This document shows, in pieces, positions 45,514 to 56,133 of a stretch of 64,000 nucleotides of DNA. This stretch comes from Notospermus geniculatus (taxonomy: Eukaryota > Nemertea > Pilidiophora > Heteronemertea > Lineidae). Where the stretch lies: assembly GCA_002633025.1 (NCBI GenBank), contig NMRB01000115.1, forward strand, positions 41,005 through 105,004. The letters are read 5' to 3'. The translations under genes and the position numbers were made by a program. Position 1 is the first letter of the stretch, and each line of letters begins with the position of its first letter. Below the pieces are notes generated by a model, which was given only the letters and a program-made list of their open reading frames with translations, made no database searches and was not told the origin of the DNA.

Positions 45514-46387
45514 TTAACGACGCAGTCAAACCTTACTGGTGTGTGAGAGGAGAGTTGACCGTTCAGAAAGGACTATTACTTCGCGGTAGCAGATTAGTGA
45601 TCCCTGCACCGTTACACGTTGAAATGCTACAGCGCATTCACGAAGATCACCTTGGCATATCCAAGTGTCGAGAGCGCGCGAAAACTGCAATTTGGTGGCC
45701 AGGACTTAGTTCCGAGATAAACGACTTAGTGAAAGGTTGTGATGCATGTATCAGGAGACAAAAAGAACGTGCAGAACCGCTGATGCAATCTGATCTTCCC
45801 GATCGCCCATGCCAGAAAGTGGGCACAGATTTACTAGAATGGAAAAGATCGTCCTATCTTGTTCTAGTGGATTACTACTCACGCTATGTGGAACTGACAA
45901 AGCTACTGTCAACCACTTCAGCAGCCACTATTCGGTCCATGAAGTCTATCTTCGCACGTCATGGGATACCTGAGACGGTCATGTCCGACAATGGACAACA
46001 GTACGGATGTGATGAATTCCAGGAATTCTCGAGGGACTATGACTTCGTACATGTCACTAGCAGCCCGCGATATGCCCAATCGAATGGTGCAGTCGAAAGA
46101 GCCGTACAGACTATCAAGGATCGCTTGGAGAAGTGTGACGACCCTCATCAAGCCTTAATGGTTTACCGAGCAACGTGCACCGCTGGAGAATGGATACTCA
46201 CCTGCCGAGCAACTGTTCAACAGGAGGATCCGTACGACTCTGCCCATCTTGCCAGAGAAACTGGAACCTAGCATTCCTTGCCGCGATCAACTCTGCATGA
46301 AGGAACAATCACAGAGAGACAGACAAAAGCGTAACTATGACAATCGTCATCGTGCAGTCGAACGCGACAGCCTGTCGTCAGGTGATC
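45514..46387 (+). pseudogene. Gypsy integrase
   Basis: The HHCC zinc module (HVEMLQRIHEDHLG ... CDACIRRQ) is at about 45620-45765. The catalytic core shows TDLLEW, VDYYSRYVEL, MSDNGQQY and NGAVERAV, consistent with a D,D-35-E enzyme. The frame shifts near 46180; the downstream block up to 46387 belongs to the same protein. The C-terminal part resumes at 47082 after an inserted element. Confidence 0.9.
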
Positions 46388-47081
46388 AGGGGGGACCGCA
46401 TAGAAACTCCGCTAGGGACTAGCTGGGTCGGTCGATAGTGAACGGGGCCTTAGCGGAGGTTCTATGCGGCCACTTGTCGATAGTGAGCGCATAGAAACCC
46501 CGACAGATAGCGGCCCGCTAGCAGTACCGATATGGAGGACGCATAGAAATTCGCCAGGCTGTCGGCGACGCTGTCGCCAGGCCAAATCGCTGGAGGAACT
46601 AAGAGCACCTCCAGTGAGTCCGCTTGTAATTGTAGAGGACCATTCGTCGACCTGTGGCACTTAGAAGCAGATGCATTTTTTGGGTTTTCGTGAAGATTTG
46701 CCTCACGGTAGAAATTTTCGTCCGAGAATTAACCTGTACGAGGATTTGACTGATGATGCTAGAGGCCCGCTAGCAGTAGAGGACGCATAGAAATCCGCCG
46801 GCACTGTCGGCGTGAGAAAAATGACCGAGGTCACCGCATGACCTTCCCAAGTGGGCAAACTATTACGAAATTCCGAGAGGGGAACAATGGAAATGCCTGT
46901 GGGGACCACGACGGCAGCGCGATACGCAAACTTCCAACAGCTTATCGGCGGACTTCACTAGCGGGGTGCTATCGACGGTTCTGTGCGGCCTCCAGAATTA
47001 CCCCGATACGGTATCGGGCGCCAAGGTCCCGCTAGTGACTAGCGGGCCGTTCACTAGCGGAGTTTCTATGCGGTCCCCCCT
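46388..47081. mobile_element. CTAGCGG-iterating element, complete copy
   Basis: Ends of 28 bp are perfect inverses, beginning AGGGGGGACCGCATAGAAAC and ending in CTCCGCTAG. The 694-bp element lies inside the integrase C-terminal region. CTAGCGG or its inverse occurs at least ten times, concentrated near the ends. A second copy is at about 32091-32809. No clean target duplication could be assigned. Confidence 0.85.
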
Positions 47082-47457
47082 GGTCTATGTGAACGGATAT
47101 GATGCACCTGGGACTGTCGTTCGCGCCGTTGAGACCCCGCGGTCTTACATTGTGGAGACACCCACGGGAACAATCAGGAGAAATCGTCGCCACCTTCTGT
47201 TGAGACCCAGTGGAAATGTGGACATTGACCCTGGTTCCGCTGCTACAGGTCAGGAAGACCCGCCAGAAACTCCGGATAAACAGGTCACTCTGGGTAAACA
47301 GGACACCCCAGGTACACAGGACACCGCGCACAGGCCGAGTCCGCAAACTCAACCCCCGAACTCAACATCCGCTGAGCACACCGCGTACGACAATCCTGAG
47401 ACTTACCGCACACTCTCTGGTAGAGCTGTGAAACCGCCGAGTAAGTTGGACTTGTAG
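47082..47457 (+). pseudogene. Gypsy integrase C-terminal tail
   Basis: This continues the polyprotein with VYVNGYDAPGTVVRAVETPR and TPTGTIRRNRRHLLLRP, an SH3-like tail common in this gypsy group. It is followed by a Pro/Thr-rich stretch with GKQDTPGTQDT repeats and ends at TAG 47455-47457. Confidence 0.8.
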
Positions 47458-47722
47458 TGTGACAATGTGAAACCATTGGGACAATCCCAGACAGTGTTTG
47501 GGGGACTCATTCACTTGTACTAGTATTTTCATTGATAATTCATACAATGTATTTCGGCCTAGTTCAGGTTGTGATTCCTAAGTTGGACTGTCACTTTATT
47601 TCAATAGTTTGGGTTATTTGCAAACGTGTTTTCAGAATCGTTTATAGTCGACCTAATGTTACAGGTTTTTCCGTATAAAATTGAAAGGGTTATTTCAGTG
47701 GAGAACTCGGCTCGAAAGGAGA

Positions 47723-47869
47723 TGTAACAATATCGCCATCTATCTAAAGATGTTGTAACCACTTGTGAGACCGCATGGTCAGAGCCTCGTTCTGGGCTCC
47801 CGTATGTAATGGCGCTCATCGTACATAAATAAATCATATCGTTGTTTTGTTAATGACAGTTCGCCTACA
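47723..47869 (+). repeat. Probable 3' LTR of the gypsy element
   Basis: It follows a purine run (cgaaaggaga, 47713-47722) and starts TGTAAC. The AATAAA at about 47827 could serve as its poly(A) signal. I end it at CTACA (47869), 147 bp, but no second LTR exists here to fix the end. Confidence 0.5.
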
Positions 47870-48391
47870 TTGCTCGCCTCCCCTGATAGAACAGCCGGGT
47901 GGCCATGGCCCCCTAGCCGCCCCCCCCCCCCTCAGCTTCTGCAGAGCAACAAAAAAGTTTCAAAGCCATAAATGTTACATAGGCCGCCGAGGAAAGAAGC
48001 TAAAACGGTATTGCTGCGTGCAGCACACCACCTGTTAAAATGCTAGTCCAGAACAGAACATGCCGCTCAAGCGCCCATCGCGTGCTGACACTTTTCCCAC
48101 CTCGAAGCTTCTCTCCTTTTATGGTCATGGTGCAGCGAGTGTTGAGTGATACCAGAGAAGCGAGCACGAATAGCATGCACTAAATGAACCAAGACTTACG
48201 GCATTTGGAAAATTTAATTTAACATTTAATGTTCATTAATTAAATTTTCCAAATGCCATAAGTCTCGATTCATTTTGAAAGTAGAGGGACGCATCCACTA
48301 TCCAGTATAGGATCACTCATTGAAATATTGTACTCCACGTCAGATGTAAATGTTTGCAGTACAAAACAATCTTTTTTGCAATTTTTTTTGG

Positions 48392-48641
48392 GGAGCGCGG
48401 TGGCATAATGGTTAGGGCTGTGGACTCGTGATCGAAAGATCGCGGGTTCGATCCCCGGCCGTGTCACTCTGTAACTCTCAACTGGCCTGCTGAAATGTCC
48501 ATCGTTTGCGCCGTATTGTGGCTGCCCTTGGTTTCTACAGAAAGGTTTCTGAATCATAGGCTGGGTAATAATGTTGTGAAGTGCCTTGACACTTAAATGT
48601 AAAAGGCACTATAAACCCACACATTATTATTATTATTATTA
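48392..48641 (+). mobile_element. tRNA-derived SINE, copy in unit 2
   Basis: Orthologous to the SINE at 30023-30275, with the same flanks. A-box TGGCATAATGG and B-box GGTTCGATCCC are intact, and the (ATT)n tail is slightly shorter. Confidence 0.85.
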
Positions 48642-49507
48642 ACTGGAAAATGCACGATGTCTCATTCCCAGATGCCAGGAAAACGCATCTAACGCATCAA
48701 ACCCCCCGCTCGGCTAGCTCGCGCCTTCGGCCCCCCAACCCAACGGACGTGGCGACGCCCCTGGAAAGAGTCCGTAAATATGATTGGCCGAGATGCGTCA
48801 TGTGAGCATTGGACATTTTCGTGTCTGCCGCTCAAGATGCAATGTCCACTGCTCGCAGAAAACAAAATGGCGGACGTTTTTTTTTTCTTGACCGTTTCGA
48901 ATGTTTGAAATGAGCTCCAATTAAATTTTACTTCGGTAGCCTATTGATTGGGCTGGCCTAGTTTCAACATGTTAAACCAAACTCAGTTGTCGGCGTTTGA
49001 CAAAGATTCTTGTCTTCGGCGTAGAAGGTGTTAATATATTTGGCGCATTAGTATTACTTTTCTCTGTAGTTGCTCGGACGGACAGACAGACACACGCAGT
49101 TTGAAAGCAGAATAATTCAGTGGGCATACAACAAGTAATTTCCAATAGTATCGATTGAAACTGGTTTGACTTTTGATTCCCGATTCATTTGCACAAAGTC
49201 TTTTTTCAAACAATAAATTTCTTATTTATTGTTTGACATCCATCACCACAAGACTAAGACCAGCAGAAGATCAATTTCACCCTCAAGCAGGGTATGCGAG
49301 GAATCTACAAGCTTTGTGTTGATTTCAATGATTATCCATCAGTATTAAATACTGCCCCATCGTGTCAGCTCCCTTAAATTCAAGATGGTGGAGTTCCCGT
49401 CAAATTCAGCTGGATTGTGTGTATGAAATCGTGATGATGTTTTCGGTTTTCTCGGCCCAAGGGGATACCCGCGTGACAATTTATCCCAACAGCAGCTCTG
49501 CATCATG

Positions 49508-49756
49508 AGCCCTGTTTACACTACATAGAAATTCCCGGGCTTTTTAGTACCCATGTCAAGCCCGGCTCTGAAAAATCCCACCTGAGACCCGGCGCGCATC
49601 AACACCTAAATTAAGCCCTCCAAAACCGTTTGAGATCGGAGGGGCTTATTAGCACATTGTTTTGCATCCCCGGGTCTATTAGACCCGGGCTTTTAACAGG
49701 TGTAGACAGAAAAAGCCCGGGTGCGACGCAGGTTTTTATGTAGTGTAAACAGTGCT
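49508..49756. mobile_element. CCCGGG-rich inverted-repeat element, unit 2
   Basis: Orthologue of 31146-31394, differing by a few bases, including one in the right terminal repeat (CAGTGCT in place of CAGGGCT). Confidence 0.8.
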
Positions 49757-50207
49757 ATGGATTGTAAATCATGCAATTTTTGTAACCTCAGAAACACACA
49801 CGGCATCTGAAAACGCTGAGCAATTGCAAGGCATGTGCTATTGCATTTTAATCTGGTTGATGATCAGTGCCTCCTTTCACTTTACCAGTACATCATTGAT
49901 CGGAAATGATCTAGTAACATCGGGTGTTCGAATAGCCTCAACTCTGGACTCTGGATTTTTTATGCTGGATTTATCGTTGGATTGCACCACCCGGATTTCC
50001 CAACCTCGCCTCCAGGCTTTAGGTAACTACATGTAATTCCAATCTCGTCTCGAGGCAAAAGGAGTCAGCTAGACCTAGACTGCATTGAGAAGGCTTGGAG
50101 TGTTTCTAAGAGAAAGCACTGAGGCGCCAGCATCCAGAATCCACATCTGCTCAGCAAGTGACAGGTCCAGGGTGGGTAGATCATCAGGACACATAAGGCA
50201 ACAAAGG

Positions 50208-50280
50208 ATGGAAATACGAACATTTCTGGCATATTTTGTACTTTTAGGATTCTGGCAGTGTTTTGGAAGACTACCAAAAG
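50208..50280 (+). CDS. Signal-peptide first exon of gene 2
   Basis: Identical in coding sequence to the exon at 31850: MEIRTFLAYFVLLGFWQCFG and four further codons, then AAAAG|GTAACA in phase 1. Preservation of start, hydrophobic core and donor in both units fits a real first exon, although the surrounding sequence is also very similar. It is followed by the same 21-bp hairpin. Partner exons proposed for gene 2 are 56134-56672 and 57673-57932, plus at least one missing exon. Confidence 0.45.
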
Positions 50281-50342
50281 GTAACAATTCCAGATTTATT
50301 TCGGAATGGAGGGAATTCATCCCTCCATTCCGAAATAAATGA

Positions 50343-50805
50343 ACGAACGTCACGATTGGCCATTCGTAGCTGATCGTGGAATGTTTGTTTAGTTCTCTGA
50401 AGTTTCACGTTTGGATACGAGGTGATGCGAGTCGATACGTTCTGATGCGTTTGGATGCGATATGGTCACGATTGGTCAATTTCAGGTGGCACGAATGGCA
50501 CCACGATTGAAATCGTGGTCTCAGTCGTGGAGTGATCGTGGTGATCCTATCAGATCTTATCACATCTTGAAGGCAATCGTGACAATCGTGTTGATCGTAG
50601 AAAATTTTTGAACCATTGAAAACTTTTCTACGATCGATACGATTGCCAAGACTGACCTCAAGATCTGATAAGATCTGATAGGACATGTAGGATCACCACG
50701 ATCATGACGATTACTCCACGATTAAGACCACGATTTCAATCAGGAACCTAGCAAAATTTTTGAAACGTCCAAAATTTTTCTTACGATCAATACGATTGCC
50801 ACGAA
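50343..50805. mobile_element. CACGATT/AATCGTG-iterating element, unit 2 (truncated)
   Basis: Matches 33060-33520 of unit 1 but starts directly after the hairpin and lacks both outer ends. The central palindrome with ATCTGATAAGATCTGATAGG is kept. Confidence 0.7.
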
Positions 50806-51041
50806 CGTTTAGACCCTAAACGTCACCCAGTTTGAAAGTCGTGCCATTTTAAAACCTGCGTCCGATGTAAGTGGTACGCTGTTCGTGTAGCTGAAAACAA
50901 ATTCTGACATCTCCATCACTGACAAGCTCAATGCCAGACAAAGATTTCGCCAAAAGTTCCCAATCCTCCAAGTCCGACCCACCGACTTTACACTTTGCGT
51001 GCTTGGTGTTCCTCATCAGACGATGAAGATGCTTATTGCTG

Positions 51042-51497
51042 TTTTATGGTGGAGATTTCAAGCTGTTTTCTAAAAATTTCATAAAAATAAGTTGAACCAA
51101 ATGTAAGCCATCTGTGGCAGGAGTAAACTTGAAACATCTGCCTTATACCTCTTTTGTGTCATCAAATCTCCCAGGCGCCTAATGACATGATTATCATTAA
51201 CTCTCTATTGTTCCGCAGAGAACGTGTGAATGACTTGTCCAAAGGCTTTAATGTTTATGTTTACCTCTGACCTAACAACCAACAATTGTTGATATGTAAC
51301 CATGGAAGCGTAGAAAAGTATATATAGAAATTGAATGTTGTACTCTGGACAGAAGCTTGGAGACCCAGCACCTTGTCACACCAGATATTGAAAGCCCAAT
51401 TCTGGAGAGTTGTACCTGTTATGTGATTTATTAAAGAAGTGTGATTTACGATTGGATCTCAATTTGAACTCATTTTGAGCTAGTTTTCCCCATAAAA
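51042..51497 (+). mobile_element. 456-bp insertion in unit 2, LTR-like content
   Basis: Unit 1 has the empty site (about 33880, ATTGCTGTATCAAAT). GCTG is present on both sides (51038-51041 and 51498-51501). The ends are TTTTATGG and CCATAAAA. Inside, AGTATATATAGAAA at about 51320 resembles a TATA box and TTATTAAAGAA at about 51430 a poly(A) signal, as in a solo LTR. The termini are not the usual TG/CA, so this is uncertain. Confidence 0.6.
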
Positions 51498-52137
51498 GCT
51501 GTATCAAATCCATGTTTTTCTCAGATTTTATGATGCAAAAACGTCAAGTCACGTTTGTTCATTTCTATGATTTTGCGAGTGCTAGCTGAGAGACGTTCCA
51601 CTATCAATCGCAAACTCAGATGCAGGTTTTAAAAATGGCACGACTTTCAAACTGGGTGACGTTTAGGGTCTAAACGTCACCCAGCCTTGTTCTGGGTGAC
51701 GTTTAGGGTCACCCATTTTTGTACTGGGTGACATTTAGGGTCATCCAGGACGACATTCACCCATTCGGCGACAATAACCCCTTCAGCCATAGTACACCTA
51801 CAGCAACAAGCATGAAAGACTTGATTTCTTTTTTCAACCAAACAGCTGGCTTGTCTGTGAGCCTTGATGGCCAAGACAAAGAACTACGGTAAGAACACCA
51901 ACTCACTCTGCAGCCCCACACTGCTAGCATCCTGAGAATCCCAGGGCTTCGCGCTCGCTCCTTTCGCAACTACGCCCTCAGGACATCGGCCCGATTTCCT
52001 GTGGTAATTGCGAAAGAAATCCTTTCACCCAATCAGAGCATCGCTTTCATCCCTTCTTTGTCATTCCCAAAATGGAGGCTGTAAAAATTTGTCGATTCGC
52101 TGACTTTTTGATTGTTCCTGATTAACTTCGCATCAAA

Positions 52138-52557
52138 ATGGTTCTCTCACAGATTATCACAGATTATCTAGATAAGGAGTACGTACCAACGGGTTCAAAA
52201 CACGAAGGTATGGTCCAGTTCATGATTGTGTGCGTGCATAAATTATGGAATGAGATACAACGCTACGAGCCTGGTATCCGGTAACTCGTAACAGCAGATA
52301 TGTGTGCAGACGTTGTAGCACTAGGAGCGATATTTGATTATTACATCAAGTGGCATTTCCCCACTGCATTGCATGGTTTATTTGTGAATTACCAATTGGC
52401 GAGTACACACGAGGGAATGTCTGTCCGTCTTCCCCACCGAAACGGGGTGGATGTCCTTAGGGCATTGAGGGAGGGTACGACCGTAAATGACCTGAGATTC
52501 TCAGGATGCACTGCTAGAATCACAGTCGATGGCCTTGTTTGGGCAAGACGGGAGTAG
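52138..52557 (+). pseudogene. Unrecognised protein remnant, unit 2 copy (one in-frame stop)
   Basis: From ATG 52138 the frame reads MVLSQIITDYLDKEYVPTGS, continues to WNEIQRYEPGIR, meets one TAA, then goes on in the same frame through MCADVVALGAIFDYYIKWHF to TAG, about 140 codons in all. Unit 1 lacks four bases and is frameshifted. Family unknown. The later part, NGVDVLRALREGTTVNDLRF, is preserved better than in unit 1. Confidence 0.45.
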
Positions 52558-53065
52558 GCCTACCTTAGAGAAACCTGGTTTGAAACACTTCAGGATCGAG
52601 GTGCGAGATCATAGAAGACGATTTAAGTGCGACTCCACTCATGTGTAAAATTTTGAATTTTGGAAATATCGTTAATAGGCCTACATCCAAATTCATTGAT
52701 ATCTGCAACCTGTCATATTTTTTTAAAATCAGCAAATTCATCATCTTAAGTATTTTAATTGCATCCCAAGGGGACCATTCCACAGCACATGTGATGTCAT
52801 ATGTCCTCAATGCATATTTATAAAGGTACAACCAATAGGCCTAGGCAGTCACAGTATTAGCTCATTCACTACAAAGTTCGTCAGCCTTTTGACACTAGTG
52901 ACATCACAACTCATGGCAATAGTCTACATGGATTGATAAAAATTCAAAAGTTTACAATGAGTGGAGTCTCCCTTTAAGCAATATGGCCACAGAGCCTAAA
53001 GTGACTGTGCGATCCTCAATCCCCTTCAAGAAGACACAAGCCTCTAAGAAATTTCTGTGCACCTA

Positions 53066-53628
53066 AAGGCACTGCTCCAGTTGAGCTGAAAGGGTAAATG
53101 TCGTCCTGGGTATATACAAAGATTACCCAGGATCTCAATCTTCACTAAAACAATACCCTGGGTGTAGTTTCGAAAGCCGAACATCACCCAGCATCGTGGT
53201 ATGACACCTGGATTCAAGGTTGTCTCGCCCGTGGTCACGTGACAGCCGAAAGAATGTCAAGAACAGCTACACTCAACAAGTACCGCGGCGCAAGACCACG
53301 AGATTCCACGGGATTTCTAAACAGGACTCGTTCCTAGGCACCGATTGCGGATGCTGGGTGATGTTCGGCTATCGTAACGACACCCAGGGTATTGTGTTAG
53401 TGAAGATTGAGATCCTGGGTAATCTTTGTATATACCCAGGACGACATTTACCCTTTCAGCTCCAGTTGACAGGTTTTTCGCAGAAGTTGGCTCTCAATGG
53501 GCAACTCAACTGCGAGCAGTTGTTTGTGTCACTGGTCCCAGCGTAAGCCGACAGGACACAAACAATGGTCAATTGCCCATCGTGAGCCAACTTCTGCCAG
53601 AAAACTGTCAAGTGGACCAGCGCCTTAA
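53066..53628. mobile_element. Foldback element hosting a MITE, unit 2 only
   Basis: The left arm GGCACTGCTCCAGTTGACAGG is interrupted by the MITE at 53085. The right arm GAGCCAACTTCTGCCAGAAA, then GACCAGCGCC, is the inverse. Also inverted: GTTTGTGTC/GACACAAAC. Unit 1 has no equivalent, but its flank there is an assembly gap (35825). Confidence 0.7.
53085..53460. mobile_element. Mutator-like MITE, CTGAAAGGG ends, copy 2
   Basis: Same family as 10595-10980. Ends GCTGAAAGGGTAAATGTCGT and complement. TCCAGTTGA (9 bp) flanks both sides (53076-53084 and 53461-53469). The central palindromic CACGTGAC is retained. Confidence 0.9.
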
Positions 53629-54477
53629 AGGTGCTCTTTCGAATTGTAAACAATACGGTTTGTTTATTTACATGGTTGATTATAATAGTTATTTTTCCTC
53701 GGAGAGGTGGCAGCACCGTGTATACCAAAACATTAATGTTATCTATTTTTATATCTATCTTGATAAATATTCTTGGAACTGAAATATATATTTATGATTT
53801 TACGCTCAAAAACAAACAAAAAGTTGTGAAAGGCGAGATTTAATTCGATTTTATCTGATTCACAGTGCAAGTGCTTATTCTTCATTTGTTGCGCCCTCGT
53901 GTTTAAAGCGCCACGCTATGCATCCAAAACTGAATTCCCTGACACCGTCGTAGTGCATCTCATTTACGGTGACCTCGTTCATAGCATTATACACACGGTT
54001 GATGTACACCATTTACACACTGAGCTAATTCATGGTGGTGAGGTTGATCATGATCTTGTGTCAATGCATGCTCGACAAGACTGTTCAAATCTACCTACCT
54101 GAATGATCTAAGTTACCAATTAGGTATTCTGTGTGTTCTTACACACAAACGAATGAGTTGAAGCATGTGTACCATACCTGATGAAGGGTTATTCACGCTA
54201 TAACACAACATTGAACTTGTCAATGGTAGCTATGGCTGCCATTTTGTGTCAATATAGTATCAGTCCAGCCTCGGTGTTATCACTGGCTATATACGGCAGG
54301 ACAGGGGACCAGTCTTATCAAGGTGTGGAGGGAGAAAGACTCACCTAACGCATATAGTCGCGCTTTAACAGCGGCACAACCATTTGAGACGACGTAGTTT
54401 CAAGATTTTGCAGATTACTGCTGCAGCCAAGATCGCGCAGTCATAAGCTCTGTATGCACATAGCGTAACCCTTTCAG
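53629..54477. other. Unit 2-specific stretch without a supported gene
   Basis: It has no counterpart in unit 1, where an N falls at this point. An open frame at 53899-54102 reads FPDTVVVHLIYGDLVHSIIH with no family I know. Nothing else stands out. Confidence 0.4.
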
Positions 54478-54766
54478 TGCCTACCCACCGGGCACCAGTG
54501 GATAATGGACGTATACAATGTTGCCTACCCACCGGGCACCAGTGCATAATGAACGTATACAATGTTGCCTACCCACCGGTCACCAGTGGATAATGAACGT
54601 TTACAATGTTGCCTGCCCACCGGGCACCAGTGGATAATGAATGTATACAATGTTGCCTACCCACCGGGCACCAGTGGATAATGAATGTATAGAATGTTGC
54701 CTACCCACCGGTCACCAGTGGATAATGAACGTATACAATGTTGCCTGCCCACCGGTCACCAATGGA
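54478..54766 (+). repeat. 44-bp minisatellite, unit 2 (about 6.5 units)
   Basis: Same unit as 35826-36186 (CCTACCCACCGGGCACCAGT plus 24 bases). GGGC and GGTC variants of the unit alternate in both arrays. Confidence 0.9.
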
Positions 54767-55110
54767 TGCATATTTCAATGAAATCCAAAGTGCCGATCAC
54801 CCGGTGGCCGGTCAATGGCTTTTAACATTGAAAATGCATAGAGAAATGGTGCTGCCATCTGTGAATCAGTGTTTTAACTATGTCTGCGTTCACCTTTCAT
54901 CATGATAGTGAGATAAGTGTGCTTTTGCCAAACTTGCTCGGCACTTTCAGTATGCATTGTGGTTGTAATGCAATGTACAGGACTCACGGTTTACGTCATG
55001 TTACGTTACGGTCTACATCATTTAATATATCCAAGATGGCAGCGATAGATCATGTGTGAGACACTTTGGCAGGCATGACCTATTCACTTTTACCCAGTTG
55101 TCATCCATTA

Positions 55111-55564
55111 AGCCTAGCGCAGATCGCACTTGTGACTATAGATACATCAAGTCACCACTGAGCAACTGGCGACTGGGAGGATCTCGCTGGAACTGGAAGT
55201 GACTGATCAGTCGCCAGAAATAGTCAATCTACGCACCCTTGCGACTCGCCGGAACTGAGAAATTGCCAGTTGCTATGAGATGCTCATGTTCAACTTTGTA
55301 GCAGTTAGTTGTATCCAGTTTCATTCAGTCACTGTACGCGGGGTTGCGACTGATCCGTGCCAGTTTTATCAATGAAATTGAGTCTCACTGAGCCTGAACG
55401 CCCCGGATGCTACATGAGTTCCTGTCAGTTAAAAGCGCGTTCCCCAGGCAGTCAGGACATGACGACTGATTGGATGCTCCCAGTTTTTCCTAGTTACTGC
55501 GTCTGCGCTGTTCGCTGATCAGATCAGTTGCTTCCAGTCACAAGTGCGATGTACACCTGGCTTT
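55111..55564. mobile_element. CAACTGGCGACTGG-iterating element, unit 2
   Basis: Compact version of 36530-37524. Ends AGCCTAGCGCAGATCGCACT and complement. Words of the type CAACTGGCGACT and CCAGTTCC recur in both orientations. Confidence 0.7.
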
Positions 55565-55565
55565 T

Positions 55566-56095
55566 AGACTCGGACCCAGTCGTTGTGTCACTCCGGCCGC
55601 CGCACTCCACTCCACAAACGACTAGGAAAGCAACATGCAAAATCAGCGGCTAGCGTACCGACGACCACAACGGATATGAATGAGTTCAGCCAATCAGAAA
55701 GTGCGTCTTGAACGGCCGTCGGCTGTTCGTTGCAAGATGCCAAATCAGCTGATTACACCGGAACTTTCTTCGAGGTCAAGGACGGTATCCTGGTACCTAA
55801 GTTCGATGCTGTGTGCGATAAGCAGTACTTACGGATTGATCAATATCCTGCTAGTGAGGTTGAAAAGTTTCTGGACGGGCGTGAGGATCTGGTAAATTAC
55901 ATCATCCACAGAAATAGCAACCAATCAAAAGTGTACCAGATTTTCCCTAATAGATTGCTTTCGGGGAATTTCATTCGCTGAGATGTGCGTTGTTGTTGTC
56001 GGTACACTAGCCGCTGATTTCGCATCTTGCTTTCCCAGTCGTTTGTGGAGTGTAGTGCGGCGGCCGGAGCGACACAACGACTGGGTCCCGAGTCT
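55566..56095 (+). mobile_element. TIR-bounded element carrying a small frame, unit 2 (uninterrupted)
   Basis: Inverted ends of about 110 bp (AGACTCGGACCCAGTCGTTG, then CTCCACAAACGACT) surround the 55712-55981 frame. It immediately precedes the LamG exon in both units, so the structure is part of the shared core. Confidence 0.75.
55712..55981 (+). CDS. Small open frame inside TIR-bounded element, unit 2
   Basis: Counterpart of 38596-38865: about 89 codons with YTGTFFEVKDGILVPKFDAV and DQYPASEVEKFLDGREDL, no indels relative to unit 1. No in-frame ATG near the start. Function unknown; possibly an exon or captured fragment. The right TIR begins right after its TGA. Confidence 0.35.
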   Translation, partial: TAVGCSLQDAKSADYTGTFFEVKDGILVPKFDAVCDKQYLRIDQYPASEVEKFLDGREDLVNYIIHRNSNQSKVYQIFPNRLLSGNFIR

Positions 56096-56133
56096 ACTGG
56101 CTTTATGCAGGCTTCTTAACTTTATCTTCTAAG

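Larger units (their letters stand above)
42839..47869 (+). mobile_element. Degenerate Ty3/gypsy LTR retrotransposon
   Basis: Order of parts on the plus strand: two CCHC knuckles, aspartic protease, reverse transcriptase, RNase H, integrase, C-terminal tail, polypurine tract and one LTR. Most of gag and the 5' LTR are missing. Frameshifts lie near 43595, 43890 and 46180, and three foreign elements interrupt it (43225-43357, 45133-45513, 46388-47081). The whole composite sits in a G/C-rich site of unit 2: GGGTGGCCATGGCCCCCTA occurs at both edges (about 42095 and 47897). It is inactive. Confidence 0.9.
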
